Shown piece after piece: positions 1-7,279 of a DNA stretch of 14,513 nt. Both the position numbers and the translations under genes were made by a program. The notes beneath the pieces are model-generated. The model was not told the origin of the DNA and did no database searches. It worked only from the letters and a program-made list of their open reading frames with translations. Positions within the stretch are counted from its first letter, which is position 1. Each line of letters opens with the position of its first letter. Source of the stretch: Echinostoma caproni (lineage: Eukaryota > Platyhelminthes > Trematoda > Plagiorchiida > Echinostomatidae); the NCBI GenBank assembly GCA_900618425.1, contig UZAN01044551.1, positions 18,004 to 32,516 on the forward strand, given 5' to 3'.

Positions 1-285
1 GCAATTACACGGGATGAAAAACGAGCCATCATCAAGGGATCCAACTTCAACTTCAGATACGCCACAAACAACAAATACTCAGCTGGACTAGAACAAATCC
101 CCAAATCGTCCATGATGTACCGGAGAATGCAAAACAACCCATGCAACAAACCAAATAGGAGCACTGGAGGAATGAATGTCAAAATCTCCGTTATCGCACA
201 ATTCCATGAACTACCGAGAGTACATAAGAAGGGAATTCTCCTGTGGCCGATAGTCACTCCTCCACGGACAGCCACATGCAAGTAA
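1..285 (+). pseudogene. Penelope-like element reverse transcriptase, partial (N-terminal RT region)
   Basis: Frame 1 is open from the first base to a TAA at 283-285, giving 94 codons with no interruption. Two blocks look like Penelope-like elements (PLEs). Near the left edge DEKRAIIKGSNFNF resembles the 'eK..l.KGlnFn' block that precedes the RT fingers. At about codons 71-85 FHELPRVHKKGILLWPIV resembles the PLE signature 'f.yglPKvHK.g.PlRPIv'. The roughly 50 residues between these blocks are shorter than in intact PLEs, suggesting an internal deletion. The catalytic YxDD and any GIY-YIG endonuclease are absent: after 285 no frame continues the RT. PLE reverse transcriptases copy their own RNA at a nicked target. 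This piece cannot. The element must extend left of the window. The family call rests on motif recognition only. Other RT types do not normally carry the LPKVHK-LRPIV block, so the alternative is chance resemblance. Confidence 0.62.
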
Positions 286-790
286 GCAAAAGAATTATGA
301 GAACCACCGATGACAGAACACAAGCACAAAATTCGAAAAAAGAGGCTGATAATTCAGGCTCAGCACAATACGTTGCAGGATACGGCAAACCTGTGAATTC
401 ACGCAAACGCTGAGTTGATTCTCAGGCGATCATATACGTAACCAGCGATAAAGAATATAATTGTAGTAGAAGATTACAATGTGTATAAAACTTCCGTGCA
501 TAACCAATATGTATATGCCCCTAGTAAATAAACAAACTGCATTGCGCATCCTATGCCTTCATTCCTACGAATTCCAGGGGAAAAAAACGCAGGCACAATG
601 TGTCACCCACATGGAGGCGGAAACGAACACCTGATTGGATAGATACCACTTATCAAATTGTACACTCCGTAGAGAATTGAGTATACTGGCCGAATTGAAC
701 CTGGTTCGCATTCAACTTGCAGTCATTACGCAATTACATCCATCCGCGACGGCATAAGCATCATGTGCGCTTTGTTTGTTTCTACAGTTT

Positions 791-805
791 TACTACTCGT
801 GAGTA
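791..805. repeat. Palindrome-like core shared with 5223-5240
   Basis: TACTACTCGTGAGTA is a near-perfect inverted sequence. It matches 14 of the first 15 bases of the 18-bp perfect palindrome at 5223-5240, differing only at the central A/G. The flanks diverge quickly, so this may be a short element end, a protein-binding site or coincidence. No function is assigned. Confidence 0.35.
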
Positions 806-2301
806 ACTTGTAAGTGAAAACAAAAACGTTAGGAACATGTTATGGCCAGGTACGAAGGAATGGTTTATCACTGTGCACCTTCAAAGTTATTTTGGATAAG
901 TAATGTGCGATTTGGTCATCACTATTTTGATACACTGAAAACCTTTTTCCAGCTCATCACTGGCTGCGTTCTTTACTATCAGATATCAATGCATAGCCGC
1001 GTTTATTGTTTACACAAGACCCATTTACATACCTCTGGATACAGTCATATACGTACACATTAGGCCAAAAGGATTCTCCCTCCCAAAAATGCACAGGAGT
1101 GAACTACAACTTGAGTTCACACTACTTGATCAATGGGAAGATAAATATAAAAGTGTGTTTCTCTAGAAGTGAGTAAAATGACAGACGTATTACACAGAAG
1201 ACCGAATGTTATTGAGGACCATCGGAACAAACACATTTACATCTGAACCATCACATTACAATGCATGCAAATCTTCAGCTTTCAATGTATCAGTTTGTCA
1301 CTGACTAAATAAAGAGATATTAAGATGGGGACGATCAAAGTCTGCACCTCTTCCAAACGTAGTTTCATTTGACAACTAATCCTGACTGGTTAGTGTAGTG
1401 TTGTTTATGGAGCTGACCATGATGGAGCCTTGTGTTTTACCTATAAATCAGCGTAACTTTAAAACATTCAAACGTATGACTGGCGTTTTGAGGATAACAC
1501 AATGCAAACCGTTCAGGCAAGGCGCATGCCTTACTGTTCAAAGTTTTAAAGGGTTTCAAAATTGTGTAGAGCGGGAAATGCAAATTTGGTTTCTTCCAAT
1601 GAAAGGAAAGCAGTGCAGCAGAGTACTTCGGGATTCTTAGAGATCACGTGTTTTTGAGCGCAGGAAAAATCGACTGTTCACTAAATGAATTAACCATCGA
1701 TCTTGAAGTACAAAAACCTATTTGTGTGCATTCAAAACAGTTGCACAGATTCACATTATAATATAGCATAAAAATCCGCTAAGGAAGCGACTATTTCGGC
1801 TTTTGAGATTAAAAAATTCGAAGTGTTGCTCAATCTCCACGAACAGAAAGTGTTCTGATTTAAGGATATATTTCGTCATCTTCGATTAAACTTGTTTAAA
1901 CGCATCAGCGTGTTTGTTCGGTGCCATCTCCTCATCTTCTTAGTTAGATAGGAAGAAACGTAATTAAGCCTTTCATATAGTTCTAATACCTGATACCTGG
2001 GCCTCATTTGTCAAGGATTCGGTTCGGACAACCTGTGATCGAAAAAATGCCCATGTCCAACTTTTCCAAATGATAGAAGTCTATTTTTTCTTCTTCACAC
2101 CTATCCTCATCGCATGACTTAAAGCTAATGTTAACTCACCAAACTCATCCGGCTCCCTACAATTTAATTATCCACCATTTCATACAGAGCCGGCCCATTT
2201 GCACACCTCTCCATTGTACTCCCATCCTACCAACAGAACTTTGGAAATAAGGTGTTGGAGACACTACTTTCCATAAACTATCTTCGCTTATTCTGTCGCA
2301 A

Positions 2302-2324
2302 TCACACACACATATATATATATA
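2302..2324. repeat. Short compound (CA)n/(TA)n microsatellite
   Basis: A run of CA dinucleotides passes directly into a run of TA dinucleotides, about 23 bases in all. This is an ordinary simple sequence repeat of the kind found throughout eukaryotic intergenic DNA. Confidence 0.7.
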
Positions 2325-2557
2325 CCTGTGAACAAATTAATATGATTTCGGAGCATGTCCCGAGAAATTTAGCGCTCAACGGCTCGAAGATCCTCTTCAG
2401 TTCTATTACCCGCCATATATTGGATTGCAAATATTGCATCAATCCAAAGCAAGTGTTAAACCAAACAGCCTCACCCTCCCATTGTAGGGCTGTCACATTG
2501 CTTCCGATCGATAAACATGTTCTCCTACCCTATCCCTCTGTTCAATCTGATTAGGCT

Positions 2558-2590
2558 CATATGCACCACTGACTAGTTAGTGCACATATG
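2558..2590. repeat. Imperfect palindrome bounded by CATATG on both sides
   Basis: CACTGACTAGTTAGTG at 2567-2582 is a 16-base palindrome with one mismatched pair around ACTAGT. It is bracketed by CATATG at 2558-2563 and 2585-2590, with a one-base asymmetry between the arms. The DNA could form a short cruciform or stem. It lies at the stop-codon end of a 60-codon minus-strand open frame (2577-2759) that I do not recognise. Confidence 0.4.
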
Positions 2591-3282
2591 TTGACCGACC
2601 CGCAGCACTGATTGCATCGGGATGGTTGGTTGTCTTACGTGGTTTCTTACTCACCTTTTCTTGTAATTCGTATTGTGTATTATGTGATGCTGTTTCAGAT
2701 TGACCATCCTTCACAGTTCCTCGGTACACGCAATCCTCAAACATGCACCCAGGTAGCACCTATCTTCCGTTTTTTCGGAGTTAATCAGTAGCCCGTGTCC
2801 ATCCCGCTTGCAAACCGGCTCCCTTAGTGCGTCTAGAGTACGATTCCGGTGGGCCTAGACTACGAATTGGTCTTGGATACATTTGTTTTCAATAGGAGCC
2901 ATCGATACTATCCATACATGGGACCCCTTTTTATATCCTTTGCAACCAATCGCACAGATTGACCGGCCATATATCGTAAAATTAAATCAGTGTACATAAA
3001 ATCAAACCTGTCTGTCGGATATTGCGCAACACTCTTACTGAAGCAACGGGACACCTAAAGCTAGATTAACCGTCCTATGGTATAGTCCAGTACTTAGTTA
3101 TTCTACCACACTGAGTCGCATCTCACAAATCCTCGAAAATTTCAACCAATAATGGAAAATCTGAAAACATCAAATTTTTTTATTAAACGGAGTTTTTCCG
3201 ATCAGCAGAAGTTCGGTGAGAACTAAAGTCTTGCCTCGTCCTCATCTTTTGACGACGGAATCTCGAAAAACCTTTGCCATAA

Positions 3283-3711
3283 AATTTCATCTGTAAAAAT
3301 GCAAGAACAGAGATGAATGAAACTGTATCAGCTGAAAAATACGAAAGATTATTAGGCAGGCACTCAACCATGATGGCCTTGGTTGACGGGAAGCTTGTTA
3401 GATATGAAACTGTTCCAATTCATTCGCCGTCCGATGTTGACTCAGAACATTCTACAGATCGCGGCTTAAACGCCTGTTCCGAAATTGGCATCACGTGTTA
3501 CAGCTAGATGATTCACCTGCGACGTCCCCCGACGGGCCTAAATAGTGTATGCTACCACTGTGCCAACAAGCTCACACATGACTTGATCGGCAGTAACGAT
3601 TTTTCAGATTTCCTATTCACTGATGGTCACTCAACACACTCGATAGCAACAAAATGCGAAACAGTATCCCACTCGGCGCACGTTACCGCCCCGCATCCCA
3701 TGATGGTTTGA
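3283..3711 (+). pseudogene. Unidentified coding-like sequence, 142 codons with one internal TAG
   Basis: One frame runs from just after a TAA at 3280-3282 to a TGA at 3709-3711, interrupted only by a TAG at 3505-3507. The first ATG is at 3313. The 64-residue first part (with AEKYERLLGRH near its start) and the 67-residue second part have balanced, soluble-protein composition: charged residues, His and Cys, few low-complexity runs. By contrast, the T-rich chance frames further right are hydrophobic. The second part has CYHCANKLTHD, a CxxC pair, and several His, but not a zinc finger I can name. There is no transmembrane segment. It lies about 200 bases before the Merlin transposase relic but does not resemble the Merlin family. 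It could be an old host exon, a remnant of an unrecognised element, or chance. I do not recognise the protein and assign no function. Confidence 0.35.
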
Positions 3712-3923
3712 TTGTTCTTAGTTCATTCTAAAAGCGGACACTTTTAAATATTCATAACAATTTTTCTCAGACTTTTAATATATAGTTTGATTATTCCTTT
3801 TTATAAAATAAAGAAGTGTAATTTTGCCTATTTTGCTTTTATTTGTGACCTTGAAACATGTCGGACGGTTTCAACATGTACCGAATACTGTACAAAATTC
3901 AAGGATAGGCGTGTGTATAATAT

Positions 3924-4592
3924 ATGCAAAGCCGGAATGTATTATCAAATACACGTTCATGTGCATGTGGCTGCATGAGGAACGTACAGGAATACTCCCT
4001 TAGCCAGCATGGGTTTGTTTTCCGGTGTATAACTTGTAAGAAGAGATTGTCAATTCGTTCTGGAACAGTTTTTTGCGAAATTGAGGTTTCCCTTAACAAA
4101 TTAATGGAATTAACTATTTTTTTGTCACTGAAGAGCCTGTTACATCTGCGGCTGCGATGGCGAATGTGTCGCGATGTGTGTTCCTCAGTGATGTGCTCCC
4201 TCACAACGCAACTCGGGGTGTTGCGGTCATTGTTCAAATAAATAGTGTTGCTGTGAAAGGTAAATATGATCGTAGTCGGCCAACACTTACCGTTTGAATG
4301 TTCTGTATGTACGACAGCAAAGTGAAGAAGGGATGCTTTCACCGACCTGCCGAAGTGGTACTCCAAATAATTCACCAGATGGATGCAGCCGGGAACAACT
4401 ATTTACACCAATCAGTGAGCAGCATATCACTCCCTCTGTTCACTGGGATATACACACATGTGTGCAAATCACACTGACGGTTTTTCGAACCCTGAAACCG
4501 GTGTGAATACTAATAATGTTGAATCTTTTTGGAGTCGTATAAAACGACACTTGCAAAACGTGACTGTGTCAGTTTGCGATGTCATATTGTAG
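3924..4592 (+). pseudogene. Merlin (ISXO2-like / IS1595-type) DNA transposase, degenerate
   Basis: Merlin transposases are cut-and-paste enzymes with an N-terminal zinc ribbon and a DDE-type catalytic domain. The ribbon is in the first frame: cysteines at 3960-3974, then FRC-x2-C (4023-4037), KKRLSIRSGTVF and a hydrophobic helix. Residues from 4220-4294 are in another frame: IVQIN, then KGKYDRSRP, matching the 'vEIDEs...kRKYnRGR' block. The rest returns to the first frame at 4392: GTTIYTNQ, a TGA (4416-4418), AAYHSL, and then PETGVNTNNVESFWSRIK, a hallmark C-terminal block, ending at TAG 4590-4592. At least two frameshifts and one nonsense codon break it. Both expected catalytic Asp positions (4241-4243 and 4410-4412) read AAT, Asn. 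It cannot be active. No terminal inverted repeats or 8-bp target duplications were identified by eye. Large minus-strand frames across it are antisense shadows. Confidence 0.8.
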
Positions 4593-4699
4593 CGAGAAGG
4601 CTAGCTGGCTGGGAAAAACGTCTATTGATCCAATTCAAAAACAAACAGTGTATGCGTTCGATTATATACAGTCAATTCTGAACCTCGCGGCGGGATGAT

Positions 4700-5090
4700 T
4701 CATACCTCTTTCTGTGGGTCATTCCTTTTTGGTTCCGTTCCTCACTTGGCATGTACTTTGCCTCTTATTCCGCGTGCAGTTCCGACTGGTTTGACCCGAT
4801 CTCGGTGCGAGATGCGTTGATCGACAGCTACGACGTTGTGGCATTCGGTGGGTACCTTTCCCGTTGGCTGCGGATTGTCTGTTGGGCTGTAATTGTCGAT
4901 TCACTCGTTTTGGGTGGCAGTCAGCATTGTCTCGCGAGGCACTTCCCGCCGCTACGTCTGCGCGTCTGGTCGGATGAGCCCCATTATTGATTCGGTCGCT
5001 AACCAGGACTCTCATTGTACTGCCTTCCATCACAATATGGGAACCGTCGGATGCAGTACAGTATCGAATGTGGTTTGATTTTTTCATCCA
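4700..5090 (-). other. Possible 3' end of an LTR-retrotransposon (gypsy-type) polyprotein, very worn
   Basis: On the minus strand one frame reads, with several stops, SSDQTRRRSGGK and then IRSQRERYPPN. This order recalls the end of gypsy-type pol polyproteins, where an integrase C-terminal 'rRHvdQLrrR' block is followed by a basic 'RrSqReRrPPdry' tail. The match is short and interrupted, and a different minus frame is the longest open one here (4719-5114, 131 codons, Arg/Ser/Asn-rich). No RT, integrase core, LTR, primer-binding site or polypurine tract was found nearby. The distinct base composition is compatible with a separate insertion. A chance resemblance is a real alternative. Confidence 0.2.
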
Positions 5091-5222
5091 AGCGTTTACT
5101 GATGATATTACCACTTATTTGCAACATATTGCACGATTATATGCATGTTAAACTTCAGTTCGCTCTATCATACATTGTCCTTTTTATTATTTGTGATTTT
5201 TTCTGTTGTAGGAAATAACTTA

Positions 5223-5240
5223 TACTACTCATGAGTAGTA
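5223..5240. repeat. Perfect 18-bp palindrome
   Basis: TACTACTCATGAGTAGTA equals its own reverse complement, with no spacer. Its core recurs with one change at 791-805. Shorter related pieces containing ATGAGTAG occur at about 7275 and 9800. It could be a binding site, an element end or an insertion hot spot. No direct evidence favours one. Confidence 0.6.
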
Positions 5241-5353
5241 CGTTTTCATTTACCACAAGTTGTATTGATTGGGTGCCGGATGGTAACGTGAGCCCCCACT
5301 CAAACAGTACGTGGCTAGCTCATAGCCAGCTATTCTCCAGCTTCAATGATCTA

Positions 5354-5685
5354 TTCCTCGGCTATGCTGCAAATAAATGTAGCATATTCGTCTGGGAGTA
5401 GCTCGTTGATAACCAGGTACATTGAGCGATTTCCAAACGCACGCCTTTCGATCACTTTGGCTTGCTCCCAAAGTGTATGAATATTATCTTAAGAACTCCA
5501 TTGTCCTTGATAGCCTTGATGATATCCCGATTTGAAAGTCTCACTTTCCCCTGCATTTTCTGTTTCACTTGCAATCCAAGTGTCGGTAAGGGCACAAGCT
5601 GATAAGCAAAATGATGTATGCATTGGAATATGCCTGACCAAGCAGTTTCCACATTGTTTTTACCTCCTTCCAGATGCTACTATGA
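5354..5685 (-). pseudogene. Unidentified coding-like sequence on the minus strand, two frames
   Basis: Two overlapping minus-strand frames look like one protein broken by a frameshift near 5450-5490. The upstream frame (open from about 5685 to a TGA at 5452-5454) contains LGLQVKQKMQGKVRLSN followed by DIIKAIKDNGVL. The downstream frame (5354-5488, 45 codons) contains LWEQAKVIERRAFGN, then MYLVINELLPDEYATF, and ends at a stop at 5351-5353. The joined order would be a mostly alpha-helical, charged soluble protein without membrane segments. I do not recognise the family. Beyond 5353 the same frame has several stops within 60 bases. It could be the remnant of an unfamiliar transposon protein or an old host exon. 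The opposing plus-strand frame (5532-5963, 143 codons) is T-rich and less protein-like, so I take the minus strand as the likelier coding one. Confidence 0.35.
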
Positions 5686-5689
5686 TCCC

Positions 5690-7111
5690 ATTTTTCTTCG
5701 GCAAAATTAATAAACTCATTTATTTATTTTACTTTACAAAAGTGTGTTTCAGCTTTGCTGCAAATATACTTTGTTTTCAGCTTTTTTCCTACGAGTCCTC
5801 TTTGACTCCAAGCACGCCGTTGTTTTACCAGGTGCACCTAACGCTCTGTATTGATCGATCTGCGAAAATCCTTCTCGTAAAACCCAGACAAACCCCCTTG
5901 GATCCAAATTTCATGAATTTCACGTTTTATTCGCTCAACACCATCCGCCTCGTGAATACGTAAACATTTGACATTACACCTCCTGTGTATATTTACCCAT
6001 CAGTCTCGTTATTTGGTTTTGTTTATTTGTGCTTGTTTTAATCGCTACCTGACCGCTCACATTTGACTCGTTCGAGTACAGCGTGACGGTAAGCGGGCTA
6101 TTCTTATCCAGACTCATTTTCTTCCATTCAGATTTGTTGAATTACGCTCACGGTAATACTTGGCTCCTGTTTTCAAGTTGTTCTGAGATCACTTTGAGGT
6201 TTGTACATAATGTATTTATTTGTTTATTTGATTGTTTACTATTTGAGTATCGTAGAAATTTGCCGGATCATTCCTTTTATTGGTGTTTCGGATTCAATCT
6301 CTGCTACGTGTCGATCATTGATCTATTCGAGAGACACAAGCTCAACCACTCACTTTTCCTGATGAGTCACACTGTGTTGTTGCACGTATAAACCTAGTCC
6401 TGCACGTCTCGTCCTATAAACCGTCGGTCGCTCTTTTTCATCTTCTTCCCGGCTCAGAGCCATAATTGTATTGCTTGCAATCACTAGCGTTGATGTAATT
6501 TGCGTTTAGTTATCGTAAATAATACGAGTTATCTAAATTTCTTCGAGCTCGGGCGGACTTTACCGAAACCACCCCTATATTAAACTTTCTTTGAAGGAAC
6601 GTTTTGAGAATGTTTAAATTTTTTTATTCTCTGTAATCCGCTCTTTAGTAGTTTATTATATTTAGTTGGATGCATGTAAGTTTTACGAAAATGGGAATTT
6701 TTGTTACTTTTGTTTTCAGACGTGACCTTGAACCCATGTCGTTTTCGTTTCGCGGCCTTACCGAAACCGACACGATCGACTGAATGATGCAGTCTTGCAT
6801 TTGCCACATTGATGTTCTCTTAACCCAACCTATTATTATTATTATTATTATTATTATTATGCCAAAAGACTGTAATACCATTACCACACCAGAACGCTGT
6901 ATGTCATCCCATTCTCGTTTCAGACCGTTTTGTCGCTGATCCAATAACGGACAAGAACTACCCCGTGAACTCGTGAACCGTGCTTGACTGTAATTTCCTA
7001 CTGCGCATATTACCTGTATTGATAATTTTAGTGTGTCACAAATTGAACATTATTCAGTGAATTCGCCTTCTGATTTCGCGTAACGTTATTCTCGTCTTTT
7101 CTGGTTTTTAA
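5690..7111. other. T-rich intergenic stretch, no recognisable gene
   Basis: The plus strand is strongly T-rich. This produces hydrophobic, Phe/Leu/Cys-rich chance frames such as 6083-6391 (102 codons), with no domain I recognise. A basic minus-strand frame at 6580-6807 is likewise unassigned. A (TAT)10 microsatellite lies inside. The short phrase TTACCGAAACC occurs at about 6560 and 6757, too short to define a repeat family. Confidence 0.55.
6831..6860. repeat. (TAT)10 microsatellite
   Basis: Ten uninterrupted TAT units fill exactly 30 bases. Being uninterrupted, the array is likely length-polymorphic. On the minus strand it encodes the poly-isoleucine run of a spurious frame. Confidence 0.97.
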
Positions 7112-7279
7112 GCTTCTTCTTGCTTGGAACACATGCAAGACCCCCATATAATTACAATGGAACGTGTATACACCAATACCGTTCAGGCCTTTTGGAGCAG
7201 GGTAAAATATGTACTGATCAGTTGGTACTACGAGTTAGAAACATTTGGAAAACATTTTGGAAAAGCATGTAACTTATGA
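7112..7279 (+). pseudogene. C-terminal fragment of a second Merlin / ISXO2-like transposase
   Basis: The frame is open from just after a TAA at 7109-7111 to a TGA at 7277-7279. Its centre reads RVYTNTVQAFWSRVKYVL, the 'GvyTNtvEafWSRvK' block conserved near the C-terminus of Merlin/ISXO2-like transposases. The glutamate of that block is Gln here. The earlier relic at 3924-4592 has GVNTNNVESFWSRIK at the same place, so this is a different copy and probably a different subfamily, not a recent duplicate. Neither the zinc ribbon nor the first catalytic region could be found upstream in 6420-7110, so only about 50 codons survive. The block is short but distinctive. Confidence 0.65.

Larger units (their letters stand above)
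286..3282. other. No recognisable gene; unassigned repeat-like intergenic DNA
   Basis: About 3 kb in which no frame shows a protein family I recognise. Two ATG-started frames exist, at 842-1063 (73 codons) and 1398-1640 (80 codons). Neither has domain-like composition, a supporting splice context or a paralogous copy here. They are the size expected by chance in DNA of this composition. No continuation of the Penelope-like RT was seen after 285. Short structured elements in this stretch are listed separately. Confidence 0.6.
4593..5353. other. Post-Merlin interval with possible LTR-retrotransposon tail
   Basis: About 760 bases between the end of the Merlin relic and the next coding-like stretch. 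From 4690 to about 5080 the DNA is visibly richer in G and C than either flank and may be an older insertion, listed separately as a possible minus-strand LTR-element fragment. From about 5090 the plus strand becomes T-rich. No gene is supported in either direction. Confidence 0.45.

Noticed and set aside
3899..4375. 158-codon minus-strand open frame
   Set aside because: It lies opposite the Merlin transposase relic, whose zinc ribbon and C-terminal blocks are on the plus strand. The minus reading shows no recognisable domain and is best explained as an antisense shadow.
4719..5114. 131-codon minus-strand frame as an intact gene
   Set aside because: Arg/Ser/Asn-rich composition without domains. 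The only faint family signal in this stretch is in another minus frame, so this frame is probably open because of the segment's GC content.
5532..5963. 143-codon plus-strand open frame
   Set aside because: T-rich DNA yields a Phe/Leu/Ser-rich product without motifs. Its first part overlaps a minus-strand frame that looks more protein-like. No start context, homologue or repeat supports it.
6083..6391. 102-codon plus-strand frame, hydrophobic, membrane-protein-like
   Set aside because: The hydrophobicity follows from local T-richness, and no family or conserved motif is visible. Treated as a chance frame.
6358..6412. CTGATGAGTC resembling a hammerhead ribozyme core (known in schistosome satellite repeats)
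   Set aside because: No GAAA partner follows at the proper distance, stem II does not form, and no cleavage-site strand is seen. A similar TCATCAG on the opposite strand near 8430 also lacks the TTTC partner.
6645..6944. 99-codon minus-strand frame with a poly-Ile run
   Set aside because: The poly-Ile run is simply the reverse reading of the (TAT)10 microsatellite, so the frame is spurious.
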